This document shows, piece after piece, positions 52,016 to 62,108 of a stretch of DNA of 64,000 nucleotides (position 1 is its first letter; each line of letters starts with the position of its first letter). The translations under genes and the position numbers were made by a program. Source of the DNA: Nitrospiraceae bacterium (lineage in GTDB: Bacteria; Nitrospirota; Nitrospiria; Nitrospirales; UBA8639); assembly GCA_020632635.1 (NCBI GenBank), contig JACKFE010000005.1, positions 124,001-188,000 of the forward strand, in the 5' to 3' direction. The notes beneath the pieces are model-generated. The model ran no database searches and was not told where the DNA came from. It worked only from the letters and a program-made list of their open reading frames with translations.

Positions 52016-53791
52016 GTGAATCAGATCACCCCCACCAAGACGTTTCACCTCATTCTTATTAAGCCGTCTCATTATGATGATGAGGGGTATGTCATCCAGT
52101 GGATCCGCTCGTCCATCCCTTCCAATACGATGGCGGCGATTTATGGACTGGCTCGTGACGCGGCGAAACGAAAGATCCTTGGGGATGACGTACACATTAT
52201 CATTTCAGCGATGGACGAGACGAATACTCGGGTCAAGACGCATCAACTGGCTAAGATGATTCATGAGAGCGGCGGCCATGGATTGGTGGCTCTAGTAGGG
52301 GTACAGACGAATCAATTCCCCCGGGCCATGGATTTGGCCAGGGAGTGTCGTCGTGCCGAGCTTCAAGTTTGCATCGGCGGATTCCACGTGAGCGGCTGTT
52401 TGGCGATGCTGCCTGAGATGCCTTCCGACCTTCGGCAAGCGATGGATGAGGGTGTTTCTTTATTTGCAGGGGAGGTGGAAGGGCATTTGGACCGGCTGTT
52501 GACCGATGCCTATGCCCGGCATTTGGACCCTCTCTACAACGTGATGAAGGATCCCCCGGGCCTGGAGGGCCAACCGGTTCCCTATTTACCGGCTCATGTC
52601 GTGCACCGGATGTCCGGTTCTCGAACGAGCTTCGATGCCGGAAGAGGGTGTCCGTTTCTATGCAGCTTTTGCACCATCATCAATGTGCAGGGCCGGACCT
52701 CTCGCTTTCGCACCCCTGACGATATTGAACAATTGGTGCGGATGAATGTCGCGCAAGGTATCAGAAAATTTTTTATTACGGATGATAACTTTGCCAGAAA
52801 TAAAGCCTGGGAAAGTATTTTAGATCGGCTGATTCAACTTCGAGTGGAAGAGGGGATCCACTGTCGGTTGACCATCCAGGTCGACACGATGTGTCATAAA
52901 ATTCCCCGGTTCATTGATAAGGCCGGGAGGGCCGGTGTCGATCGAGTGTTCATTGGTTTGGAGAGCATTAATCCGGAGTCCCTGGAGGGAACCCGAAAAC
53001 ATCAAAACAAAATCACCGAATATCGGAGTATGCTCCAAGCCTGGCACGGGGTAGGGGCTCTGACATTGGCCGGGCTTATTCTGGGATTTCCGACTGATAC
53101 GCCGGAAAGCATTCTTCGGGATATTCAAATCATTCAGCGTGAATTGCCGATTGATCTCCTGTACTTTTTTATCTTGACCCCGTTGCCGGGTTCGCAAGAT
53201 CACAAGGAATTATATGAACAGGGCGTCCCGCTGGAGCCGGATTTGAATGCCTATGATTCGGTTCATGTCACGATGCCACATGCCCGTATGTCCAAACAGG
53301 ACTTAATGGATGTCTACCGGAAAGCGTGGGATATCTATTATACGCCGGAACATGTGGCGCAGGTTATTGCCCGGGCGAAGCATTGGCAGTTCGATATGAA
53401 TAAAGTGAAGTGGATGATGTGGTCGTTCTATGCCGCTGAATCGGTCGAGGGCGTGCATCCGATGGATAGCGGACTCTTTCGTCTGAAATATCGGTGTGAT
53501 CGGCGGCCGGGATTTCCGCGGGAGTCTTGGGTCCGGTTTTATGCGCGCTATGGTTGGGACATTGTCTGTAAGCATATTCGTTACGCAAGGCTGTATTGGC
53601 GTTTTCATCAAGCCTATCGTCGTGCCAGAAACGGGATTGCGAGTGGTGTCGAGGACGTGGCCATGCGGCCTGTCGAGGCCAAGGAATTGGATATGCTGGA
53701 ACTGTATCAGACCACACCGGCTGCAAAAATTGTTTCGGAAAAAGCCAAAGGAAAAATGACCACGGTTCCGCCTATGGCTCCCATGGCCTAA
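52016..53791 (+). CDS. B12-type radical SAM protein of unknown substrate
   Basis: A 591-residue protein. The N-terminal 190 residues resemble a cobalamin-binding fold (LILIKPSHYDDEGYV), but the DxHxxG motif that holds B12 is not seen. The radical SAM core follows, with the cluster motif C-P-F-L-C-S-F-C near residue 213 (GRGCPFLCSFCTII) and an ESINPES-type SAM-binding segment. The C-terminal 150 residues are basic and of no known type. Family members include methyltransferases for hopanoids, antibiotics and tetrapyrroles. The GTG start at 52016 follows a 128-base gap. It ends 77 bases before the SNF2 helicase. Confidence 0.82.
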   Translation: MNQITPTKTFHLILIKPSHYDDEGYVIQWIRSSIPSNTMAAIYGLARDAAKRKILGDDVHIIISAMDETNTRVKTHQLAKMIHESGGHGLVALVGVQTNQFPRAMDLARECRRAELQVCIGGFHVSGCLAMLPEMPSDLRQAMDEGVSLFAGEVEGHLDRLLTDAYARHLDPLYNVMKDPPGLEGQPVPYLPAHVVHRMSGSRTSFDAGRGCPFLCSFCTIINVQGRTSRFRTPDDIEQLVRMNVAQGIRKFFITDDNFARNKAWESILDRLIQLRVEEGIHCRLTIQVDTMCHKIPRFIDKAGRAGVDRVFIGLESINPESLEGTRKHQNKITEYRSMLQAWHGVGALTLAGLILGFPTDTPESILRDIQIIQRELPIDLLYFFILTPLPGSQDHKELYEQGVPLEPDLNAYDSVHVTMPHARMSKQDLMDVYRKAWDIYYTPEHVAQVIARAKHWQFDMNKVKWMMWSFYAAESVEGVHPMDSGLFRLKYRCDRRPGFPRESWVRFYARYGWDIVCKHIRYARLYWRFHQAYRRARNGIASGVEDVAMRPVEAKELDMLELYQTTPAAKIVSEKAKGKMTTVPPMAPMA

Positions 53792-53868
53792 CGAGTGTAG
53801 AAGGTCCTGCGGCCTCATCCTGCCTGTCTGATATCGATTCAGGACAAGACGAAGAGGGCCCGCGTGAT

Positions 53869-56800
53869 ATGCATTTTGGGGTATTCATGACTGGAGAATG
53901 TGTCGGTGTGCTAGAACATTTCAAAGCCCTCTCGCCCAACCACGTCTATTTTCTGACTTCGAAAGTCGTGGTCATGCGGGGGTATGAATATTATGCCCAG
54001 GGCCGGTTGGAGGCCTATAGTTGGGATCGGACGCGAACGGCACTCTCGGCGATTGTTCGCGGAAGCCTGAGGTATACGGTCCGGGTGACGGCCGATCAGG
54101 GCGCCTTAGCCTATTCCTGTAACTGCCCTGGCTGGTCGCAAGCCACACAGTGCAAACATGTGATTTGCGTATTGGTGACGACCCTCAATCTTCTGAAACC
54201 TGATACGTTCAAGATCCCACACATCAATGTGAACCGACGGGATCTTCTGGAGCGACAACTCATGGCTGGGTCGAAGTCGCCATCTTCCACCCCGACTCCC
54301 AATTCGCCTGGACCCGCCAAGTTCGAAGTGACATTAGGGATTCGCGACGGCCGAGGGGAGGTCATGATCAGCAATCATGGGGTGTTGTGTCAATCGGTCT
54401 TGGGGATGCCCACGGAATTAGCCTTGCTTCTGCGATCCATTCAAGATCCGGCATGGTCGACGCACGAAGGGATCCAGAATTTTCTCAACCATCATGGGCA
54501 TCGGCATCCGTTATTTGTCGAAACCGGCCAGGAGCGGATTCCAGTGGAATGGTATCCTTCTGCGACCTATACCACCAAAACCGAATTGAACCTTGTAGGG
54601 GATGAGGTCAGGATTGCGGCCCGTTGTGTTCGGTATGGGGAAGTCTTGGAGTCTGCTCTAACGGTCATGGGATTTGTGGTCGATGTGAAGGCGCGTCGAT
54701 TATCGCCCCTGGAATATGAAGGGGGGTGGCAGGCGTATGATGTTCTGTATGAACAAAGTCGGCGTGCCGAATTCATTCGTCCGCATGATCTCCTGAACGG
54801 ACCTCTCATCGTCGCAAAAGAACCACTGCCCGTAAAAGCCGGTCAGGGGATAGTCAAAGACAAACGACAGGATATGCCCAGGCCGGCCTTTACAATCCCG
54901 GCGCACGGATTTTTGCAATTGCAATGCGATGTTCCTTTGCCTGAGAAAGCCAGGATGTTCTGGGGAATCCTGTTGAAAGTGGACGGAAAAGAAGTGCCGG
55001 TACCAGACCTTCTGTCCCCAGAGCAGCAGCCGGGGTATGACTATCGCCTGACTCTGGTGAAGGAACGACAGGCGACGGGAGTACCGCTGTTGGATGAGGA
55101 AGTCGTGGTCCTGCGTGCGGAATGTTGGTTGGGAAATAGTCATACGAGTCCCAGCCTTCCCGTTTTTTCGCTATTTCCATTTCTCAATCAGTCGCCCTCC
55201 GTGTCTAATGGCATGAAAACCCGAAAACGGCGCGCACTGATCTATGACACTTTGTTGAGCGTTTGGCAAATGAAAAAACCGGTCGAGATCCGCAAAGCCA
55301 TCAAGACGTGTTTGGCCCAGGACGAATTCAATGCCTTTAAATTACGAGCGGAGGCCGACAGTCTTTTGCATCGGTTTACCGAACCGGTTTTGGTGCCCAG
55401 TGTGCGGTTGGTGATTCACCAGGGGCAGTGGTGTTTAGTGCCGAATGATTGGGCCAAGGAAGCGACCTTGTATGCGGTACCGTATCAGATCTTTGGGGAA
55501 CAGGCGTTTGAGCATATGCAGCAACATGATGAAATGCGCCTGCCTCCGACGGTCGTGTATCCCTTACTTCCGGAACTCTTTGCCCGGTTACAGGAAGCCG
55601 GGGTGACGTTGTACTTTCAGGATGCGCCCGTGGTTACTTCGCATTGGGAATGTTCGGTGGATGCGCGTCGTCCGGCTTCGATTGATTGGTTTGAGCTGCA
55701 TCCCGAAATTATATGCGATGGGGTGCGGGTCGAACCGAAGGATTTAGAGAAAATTTTGCAGCAAGGCGGCTTGGTCCAAGCCGATGGCGGTCTTCGGATC
55801 ATCGACCCACAGACGCAGGCAATGTTGCGGGCCCTGGCTTCCCTGACCACGCGTCCTTCCTCAAAACCCGGAGTCTGGGAGAAAAAGACGGTCGTCCAGG
55901 TGCCCAAGCTGCAAATTTTGGATTGGGTTGCGCTGCGGGGGCAGGGGGTAACGGTTCATCTACCGCCGGAGGATGAAGCCCTCATTGATCGCTTGTTGCA
56001 TTTTGACCGGATCGACCCGATTCCCCTTCCTCAAAAACTGCAAGCCACGCTCCGGCATTATCAGGAGGAAGGCTATCATTGGCTGGCCTTTCTGTATCAG
56101 CATCGGTTGGGCGCTTGTCTGGCTGATGATATGGGGTTGGGTAAAACGTTGCAGGCCATGAGTGTCCTGGCAGGCATCAAAGAAGGACTGGTGACCGCCC
56201 CGGAGCCGATTCAGGGTCCGCATTTGGTAGTGTTGCCGCCGAGTTTGCTCTTCAATTGGGAGCATGAAATCAAACGGTTTTATCCCGATCTGACGGTGCG
56301 CTCCTACACCGGGAAGGAACGGTCGACAGAGTTTGCCGAAGCGGATGTGGTGTTGACCACCTATGGATTGGTCCGACGGGATATCGATGTGCTTGAGACC
56401 ATCCGCTTCAACGTCATCGTTTTTGATGAAGCGCAGGCGGTGAAAAATATTGTGGCGCGGACGACCGGGGCGGCCCGACGGCTTCAAGGGTATTTCAAAT
56501 GTGTCATGACCGGGACCCCATTGGAAAACCACGTGGGCGAATATTATTCGCTCATGGATCTATGTGTGCCGGGATTGCTGGGCGACTATGAAGACATGAG
56601 AGCGAAAATGAAAGCTCCGTCGCCGCTTGTGTTGGATATGATCATGCATCGGACCCGTCCCTTTGTGCTGCGACGGACCAAAAGCCAGATTCTCAAAGAA
56701 TTACCGCCGAAGGTGGAAACCGATATTTATCTAGAGCTGACCGATCGGCAAAAGATTCTGTATCAGCAGACGGTTACCACCATTCGGACCACCATTGCCG

Positions 56801-57435
56801 CCGCGTACCAAACCAAAACCTCTGCGCAAGCCAGGGTCATTGCCTTAACCGCCATTCTCAAGCTCCGGCAAATTTGTTTGTCGCCCCGTCTGCTCACTCC
56901 CACAAGTACGGAACCCTCTCCCAAACTGACCTGTCTGCTGGATCGGCTTCGAGAGCTCATGGACGAAGGACACAGCGCGCTGGTCTTTTCCCAATTTACC
57001 TCCTTTCTGGATGTCGTGGAGGAAGCGTTTGGAACCCACGATATCCCCTTTGTGCGATTGGATGGGTCGACGCCGACACAAAAGCGGAAGAAACTGGTTG
57101 AACAGTTTCAAGAGGGAAGCACCCCCTCCGTTTTTTTACTGAGCCTCAAAGCCGGTGGGCAAGGGTTGAACCTGACCAAAGCGTCCTATGTGTTTCATCT
57201 GGATCCCTGGTGGAATCCTGCCGTCGAAAATCAGGCTTCCGATCGGGCGCATCGGATTGGACAGCATCAAACAGTCTCCATTATGCGCCTGCTGATGCGT
57301 CATACCATCGAGGAAAAAATGATGGAACTCAAACAGAAAAAATTGGAACTCTACCATGCTGTTCTGGAAGGAGCCGCCCATCGCGGTGGAGGCACAGGGC
57401 TGTCCCAAAAAGACTTTGAATTTTTATTGGAATAA
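53869..57435 (+). CDS. SWIM-domain SNF2-family helicase
   Basis: A 1188-residue DNA-dependent ATPase. A SWIM zinc motif lies at 84-97 (C84, C86, C95, H97: SCNCPGWSQATQCKH). The SNF2 ATPase follows: Walker A DDMGLGKTLQ near 752, DEAQ, motif III TGTPLENH, then the C-lobe with SLKAGGQGLNL and DRAHRIGQ, ending near the C terminus. About 500 residues between SWIM and helicase are specific to this family. I start at ATG 53869, with GAAGAGGG upstream; the frame is open from 53596 in another frame of the radical SAM gene and shows no domain. Such proteins act in DNA repair or recombination; the exact role is unknown. Confidence 0.87.
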   Translation: MHFGVFMTGECVGVLEHFKALSPNHVYFLTSKVVVMRGYEYYAQGRLEAYSWDRTRTALSAIVRGSLRYTVRVTADQGALAYSCNCPGWSQATQCKHVICVLVTTLNLLKPDTFKIPHINVNRRDLLERQLMAGSKSPSSTPTPNSPGPAKFEVTLGIRDGRGEVMISNHGVLCQSVLGMPTELALLLRSIQDPAWSTHEGIQNFLNHHGHRHPLFVETGQERIPVEWYPSATYTTKTELNLVGDEVRIAARCVRYGEVLESALTVMGFVVDVKARRLSPLEYEGGWQAYDVLYEQSRRAEFIRPHDLLNGPLIVAKEPLPVKAGQGIVKDKRQDMPRPAFTIPAHGFLQLQCDVPLPEKARMFWGILLKVDGKEVPVPDLLSPEQQPGYDYRLTLVKERQATGVPLLDEEVVVLRAECWLGNSHTSPSLPVFSLFPFLNQSPSVSNGMKTRKRRALIYDTLLSVWQMKKPVEIRKAIKTCLAQDEFNAFKLRAEADSLLHRFTEPVLVPSVRLVIHQGQWCLVPNDWAKEATLYAVPYQIFGEQAFEHMQQHDEMRLPPTVVYPLLPELFARLQEAGVTLYFQDAPVVTSHWECSVDARRPASIDWFELHPEIICDGVRVEPKDLEKILQQGGLVQADGGLRIIDPQTQAMLRALASLTTRPSSKPGVWEKKTVVQVPKLQILDWVALRGQGVTVHLPPEDEALIDRLLHFDRIDPIPLPQKLQATLRHYQEEGYHWLAFLYQHRLGACLADDMGLGKTLQAMSVLAGIKEGLVTAPEPIQGPHLVVLPPSLLFNWEHEIKRFYPDLTVRSYTGKERSTEFAEADVVLTTYGLVRRDIDVLETIRFNVIVFDEAQAVKNIVARTTGAARRLQGYFKCVMTGTPLENHVGEYYSLMDLCVPGLLGDYEDMRAKMKAPSPLVLDMIMHRTRPFVLRRTKSQILKELPPKVETDIYLELTDRQKILYQQTVTTIRTTIAAAYQTKTSAQARVIALTAILKLRQICLSPRLLTPTSTEPSPKLTCLLDRLRELMDEGHSALVFSQFTSFLDVVEEAFGTHDIPFVRLDGSTPTQKRKKLVEQFQEGSTPSVFLLSLKAGGQGLNLTKASYVFHLDPWWNPAVENQASDRAHRIGQHQTVSIMRLLMRHTIEEKMMELKQKKLELYHAVLEGAAHRGGGTGLSQKDFEFLLE

Positions 57436-57458
57436 AACCAGAATAGGATCCTTGGATG

Positions 57459-57656
57459 TTAGAGAGTGATGGATCGCAATCGGAGCGCATTGGTCATCAC
57501 CGATACCGAGCTGACCGTCATAGCGGCCGCCGCAATCATCGGACTTAACCGAAGGCCAAGCAGTGGATAAAAAGCACCGGCGGCCACCGGTACACCGATG
57601 GCATTGTAGAAAAAGGCAAAGATATGAGAAATTGCCTCCTGTGTTTCCATTTTCAT
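57459..57656 (-). pseudogene. Relic of the C terminus of a copper P-type ATPase
   Basis: About 58 residues match the last two helices of CopA-type P1B ATPases: HIFAFFYNAIGVPVAAGAFY, then LLGLRLSPMIAAAAMTVSSV and SVMTNALRLR. The phosphorylation site, ATP-binding loop and metal-binding CPC are all absent. Upstream codons that would continue the frame read into the end of cusA with no ATPase similarity. Best read as the tail of a lost or moved copA gene, next to copper efflux genes. It might still be expressed as a small membrane protein from ATG 57656, but there is only a weak ribosome site. Confidence 0.7.
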
Positions 57657-57687
57657 GGACTGTCTCTCAATTCTTTGAGGGAATAGG

Positions 57688-60600
57688 TTACGAATTCTCG
57701 CTAGAAACACGATTCGTCTGTCCGGTTTCTTTTCTGGAATGAAGATTTTTGACATCTGTGTGCCAAACCCAAATCGTGTAAATGGCGGGAATGACGAAAA
57801 GAGTCAGGAGCATCGCTGAGGTCACTCCCCCAACCATGGGGGCCGCCAGTCGCTTCATGACATCCGCACCGGTCCCGGTGGCCCACATGACCGGAACGAG
57901 TCCCAGAATGTTGGCCAAGCCCGCCATGGCCATCGGACGGATACGTTCAACTGCTCCCTGCTGGACAGCTTCGATTAGGTCGGGTAAGGAATGCAGGCGA
58001 TCGGCTTCCCGACGCCGTTTGACCGCCGAGTCGAGATAGGTCACCATCACCGCGCTGGTCTCCGCGGCGACGCCAGCTAGGGCAATGATCCCAACCCAGA
58101 CGGCGATGCTCATGTTGTACTCCAGCCAGACCATATACCATATTGCACCGACCAGCGAGAGCGGTACGCCCAGCATGACCATGAGGGTTTTGGCCACGGA
58201 ATGAAAGACGAAGTAAAACAGCACAAAAATAATGGCGATCGTCAATGGTACAAAAATGACCAGGCGTTTTTGCACACGTTCCATAAATTCATATTGCCCC
58301 GACCAGGCTAATCGATAGCCCGGCGGCAACTCGATCTTTTCCTGTACAACCTGTTTCAACTCTTCCACGTAACTCCCGACATCCCGGCCGGTCATATCCA
58401 CATATACATACCCGGTCAGCATGCCGTCTTCATCCCGGATCATCGGAGGGCCACTCACAAAGCGTAATGTGGCCAGTTGCGCCAATGGAACCTGGGCGCC
58501 GGTCGGGGTATCCACCAACACCCGCCGAAGTTTTTCAGGGGTATCGCGAAGTTCCCGCAGATAGCGAACATTGATCGGATACCGTTCCCGACCCTCAATG
58601 GTGGTATCAATGTTTTCTCCCCCGATGGCGGATTCAATGATCCGGCCGACATCCATGACCGTGAGTCCGTAGCGGGCGATTTCTTCGCGTTGAATATCGA
58701 AATCCAAAAAATAGCCGCCAAAGACGCGTTCCGCATAGACGCTGCGTGTGCCAGGGACGTCCTTCAAAACCATTTCGAGATGTTTGCCGATTTGTTCAAT
58801 TTGAGGAAGGTCCGCACCGAAAATTTTAATGCCGACGGGCGTGCGGACTCCGGTCGTCAACATATCCAAGCGGCCTTTGATCGGCATGGTCCAGGTATTG
58901 GTGACACCTGGAAATTGCAAGGTCCGATCCATTTCCTCTACGAGCCTGTCATACGTCATCCCTGGTCGCCATTGATCGTGTGATTTAAGGATCACGACGG
59001 TTTCCATCATGCTGAACGGCGCGGGGTCGGTTGACGTCTCCGCCCGCCCGGCTTTCCCGAACACGCGCTCGACTTCGGGAAAGGCTTTGAGTTTTTGGTC
59101 CATTTGTTGGAGCAACATCGAGGCTTGTGTCACGGAAAGTCCTGGAAGAGTGGTCGGCATATAGAGAATGGTGCCTTCATACAGAGGCGGCATGAATTCG
59201 GATCCCATACGTTGAAAGGCTGGAAAGACGGTCGCTGTCAACAGAATCGCCAAAAGGATAACCCCCCAACGAACCCGTAATACCAGTCGTAAGACTGGGG
59301 CATACAGTTTCTGTAACCCGAGACTTACCGGATGCCGGCGTTCCGGGATGATCCGGCCACGCACCAGCATGGATAGCAATGCGGGAATGAGTGTAATCGC
59401 CAGGACGGCGCTCATGGCAATGGCCAGGTTTTTGGTAAAGGCCAGGGGTTTGAAGAGTCGGCCCTCCTGTCCTTCCAGCGTGAAGACCGGCATAAAGGCA
59501 ATGGCAATCACCAGTAAGGAGGCAAAGAGAGCGGGACCCACCTCCTTGGCTGAATCAATCAAGACCTGGGTCCGGTCGCCTATCCGGCCGTCTTTGGCCC
59601 ATTCTTCCAGCCGTTTATGGGCGTTATCCACCATCACAATGGCGGCATCGACCATATCCCCGATGGCCACGATGATGCCGCCGATGGACATGATATTCAT
59701 GCCGATGCCCATCAGGTACATGGGGATGAACGCGATCAACACCGCAAGCGGTAGCGTGAGAATGGGCAGGAGTGCCGATCGCAGATGGAGCAAAAATCCG
59801 ATGATGAGCACACTGACCACGATGAGTTCTTCCGTAAGATTTTCCGTGGCCGTCGCGATGGATTCCTGAATGAGTCCGCTCCGGTCGTAGGTGGTGACCA
59901 CTTTGACGCCAGGGGGCATGGCTGGTTCCAATTCTTTGAGCTTGGCCTTGATCCGTTCGATGACGGTCATGGCATTTTCCCCAAATCGCATGATAACGAT
60001 GGCCCCCACCACTTCCCCCCGCCCATTCAGCTCGACCAGTCCTCGCCGCATATCGGGCCCCAGGCTAACGGTGGCCACATCACGCAACAGAATAGGGGTT
60101 CCTTTGGGATTGACTCCCACGGCGATCTGTTCAATGTCGTCAACCGAGGTGATGTACCCTCGTCCCCGAATCATGTATTCCACACCGGAATATTCCACAA
60201 CTCGGCCCCCGACATCTTCATTGCTGAACCTGATGGTTTCAATAATATGGGGCAGTGAGAGATCGTAGGCCAGAACTTTGGTTGGATCCAGATTGACCTG
60301 GTATTGGCGGACGAAGCCGCCCACGCTGGCCACCTCGGCCACACCGTCCACGGCCAGAAGCCAATAACGCAGGTACCAGTCCTGAAACGATCGTAGCGTT
60401 TCCAAATCCTGCTGGCCCGTTTCATCGATCAACGCATATTCAAATACCCAGCCGACGGCCGTGGCATCAGGACCCAATTGAGGGGTGACGCCATCCGGAA
60501 GTTTACCTGCGAGTTGATTCATGTATTCCAAAACACGGCTTCGGGCCCAGTAAATATCTGTGCCGTCTTTGAATAAGACATACACATACGAGAAGCCAAA

Positions 60601-60861
60601 GTCAGAGATGCCTCTCACGACGGTGACCTTGGGAGCGGATAGGAGAGCGGTGACAATGGGATAGGTGATCTGATCCTCGACCAGATCCGGTGAACGGCCG
60701 GGCCACTTGGTATAGATAATGACTTGCGTATCGGATAGATCCGGAACCGCATCGACAGGTACCTGATTCATAGCCCAGAGACCGGCGGAAGCCAATCCGA
60801 AAAGAATCAGAAAGACAATAAAACGATTCCGGGCGCTGAATTCAATAATCTGACCGACCAT
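57688..60861 (-). CDS. cusA: Copper/silver efflux RND pump CusA
   Basis: CusA exports Cu(I)/Ag(I) through CusB and CusC, driven by protons. The 1057-residue protein has twelve membrane helices in the RND layout, the first at about 12-30. The Cus-type methionine sites are seen in APFSMMETVVILKS and IKGRLDMLTTGVRTPVG, matching the metal relay M573/M623/M672 region of E. coli CusA. Helix IV contains the GDMVDAAIVMVDNAHKR acidic segment for protons. ATG 60861 is preferred to TTG 60870 because GGTGAG sits just upstream. It lies 14 bases after cusB. CzcA-type pumps lack these methionines. Confidence 0.9.
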   Translation of the reverse strand: MVGQIIEFSARNRFIVFLILFGLASAGLWAMNQVPVDAVPDLSDTQVIIYTKWPGRSPDLVEDQITYPIVTALLSAPKVTVVRGISDFGFSYVYVLFKDGTDIYWARSRVLEYMNQLAGKLPDGVTPQLGPDATAVGWVFEYALIDETGQQDLETLRSFQDWYLRYWLLAVDGVAEVASVGGFVRQYQVNLDPTKVLAYDLSLPHIIETIRFSNEDVGGRVVEYSGVEYMIRGRGYITSVDDIEQIAVGVNPKGTPILLRDVATVSLGPDMRRGLVELNGRGEVVGAIVIMRFGENAMTVIERIKAKLKELEPAMPPGVKVVTTYDRSGLIQESIATATENLTEELIVVSVLIIGFLLHLRSALLPILTLPLAVLIAFIPMYLMGIGMNIMSIGGIIVAIGDMVDAAIVMVDNAHKRLEEWAKDGRIGDRTQVLIDSAKEVGPALFASLLVIAIAFMPVFTLEGQEGRLFKPLAFTKNLAIAMSAVLAITLIPALLSMLVRGRIIPERRHPVSLGLQKLYAPVLRLVLRVRWGVILLAILLTATVFPAFQRMGSEFMPPLYEGTILYMPTTLPGLSVTQASMLLQQMDQKLKAFPEVERVFGKAGRAETSTDPAPFSMMETVVILKSHDQWRPGMTYDRLVEEMDRTLQFPGVTNTWTMPIKGRLDMLTTGVRTPVGIKIFGADLPQIEQIGKHLEMVLKDVPGTRSVYAERVFGGYFLDFDIQREEIARYGLTVMDVGRIIESAIGGENIDTTIEGRERYPINVRYLRELRDTPEKLRRVLVDTPTGAQVPLAQLATLRFVSGPPMIRDEDGMLTGYVYVDMTGRDVGSYVEELKQVVQEKIELPPGYRLAWSGQYEFMERVQKRLVIFVPLTIAIIFVLFYFVFHSVAKTLMVMLGVPLSLVGAIWYMVWLEYNMSIAVWVGIIALAGVAAETSAVMVTYLDSAVKRRREADRLHSLPDLIEAVQQGAVERIRPMAMAGLANILGLVPVMWATGTGADVMKRLAAPMVGGVTSAMLLTLFVIPAIYTIWVWHTDVKNLHSRKETGQTNRVSSENS

Positions 60862-60875
60862 GCTCACCAATTACG

Positions 60876-62108
60876 TTAATGTTTCATGCCTACCATGCCC
60901 CGCACGGCGGATTTTAATTGGCTTTCGGAATCAATTAGGAAGTTAGCGGAGGTCACGATGTGGTCTCCTTCTTTGACACCCTCCAGAACTTCAACCCAAT
61001 CATCCGTTTGTACGCCAAGCGTGACATTTCGCCATTCCAGTGTGCCTCCTCCATGGTGAATAAATACAATCTGTCGTTCCCCCGTTTTCAGCACGGCATC
61101 GCGGGGGATAGCCAACTGGGTACCTAAGGGAACGGTAAGGTTGACGTTGGCATACATCCCGGGCTTGAGTGTTTCTTGGGGATTCTTCACCTCAAATCGT
61201 ACCTTGGCGGTCCGGGTTTGAGGATCAAGGGTGGGATAAATAAATCCTACGGTGCCGGTTAGCTGGGTCTCGGGATCGTAGGAGAGGGTCACCTTGGCCT
61301 GCTGCCCCACATGAATCAGGGATAATTCATATTCGAAAATATCCGCCATGATCCAGATTTGCGACAAATTGGCAATCAAGTAGAGTTCGGTGCCGGGGGT
61401 CACATGTGTGCCGGCGCGGGCCTCCATCTTGAGGACGGTTCCTGTGATAGGGGAGTGAATGGGCAATGTTCGCAACACTGTCCCGGTTCGTTCAAGATCG
61501 TGAATGTGATCTTCCGTAATGTCCCAGAATTGAAATCGTCGGCGTGTAGCCTCGAGCAGATTCTTCGCCCCTCGGGCAACTTCCTGAAATTCGCTTTCGC
61601 CCAGGTCTCGAATCCCTTGAAGGGCCAACAAGTATTCCTCTTGCGTCGCGACAAGGTCTGGACTATAAATTGTGAAAAGGATCTGGTGCTGTTTGACATG
61701 ATCCCCGATGGCGCTGACTCGCAAATCCTCAATCCATCCCTCGAATTTGATATTCACCCGGGCCAAGCGGCGTTCGTCGATTTCAACCCGTCCCACGGTA
61801 CGAATGGTTCTAGCCAGAGGATGACGGGTTGCCTCCTCAAACCGCACGCCGATGGTTTGCAGTCGCTCCGGGGCAATGGTGACCATATTGGTTATGGGCA
61901 TTCCTGGTGAGTCCGGAGCGAGTCCCAATTCCTGCGCCTCTTTTTCGCCTACTCCCTTGTCAGGTTGCGCCTGAGACATGTGGGTCACGGATGTTTGTGG
62001 GCTCTCCACAGGGGGATGTGGCGGTTCTTGGTATAAAAACCAGGAGGTTCCGACAACGACTCCAAGAAGGATTGCACTGATTCCGAGTATGCGAGGCCAA
62101 TGGTTCAT
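60876..62108 (-). CDS. cusB: Membrane fusion protein CusB
   Basis: A 410-residue periplasmic adaptor with an N-terminal membrane anchor (about 8-26). Helical hairpin and lipoyl-like regions follow: RVEIDERRLARVNIKFEGWI, HSPITGTVLKMEARAGTHV and the barrel segment GTVGFIYPTLDPQTRTAKVR. M44, M70 and M75 in the N-terminal stretch are candidates for the copper-binding methionines of CusB, but this rests only on position. It is coupled to cusC by a four-base overlap and runs into cusA 14 bases later, which fixes its role in a copper/silver system. Confidence 0.89.
   Translation of the reverse strand: MNHWPRILGISAILLGVVVGTSWFLYQEPPHPPVESPQTSVTHMSQAQPDKGVGEKEAQELGLAPDSPGMPITNMVTIAPERLQTIGVRFEEATRHPLARTIRTVGRVEIDERRLARVNIKFEGWIEDLRVSAIGDHVKQHQILFTIYSPDLVATQEEYLLALQGIRDLGESEFQEVARGAKNLLEATRRRFQFWDITEDHIHDLERTGTVLRTLPIHSPITGTVLKMEARAGTHVTPGTELYLIANLSQIWIMADIFEYELSLIHVGQQAKVTLSYDPETQLTGTVGFIYPTLDPQTRTAKVRFEVKNPQETLKPGMYANVNLTVPLGTQLAIPRDAVLKTGERQIVFIHHGGGTLEWRNVTLGVQTDDWVEVLEGVKEGDHIVTSANFLIDSESQLKSAVRGMVGMKH

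Noticed and set aside
53596..53868. Upstream extension of the SNF2 helicase frame
   Set aside because: It overlaps the radical SAM gene in another frame and carries no domain; ATG 53869 with its ribosome site is a better start.
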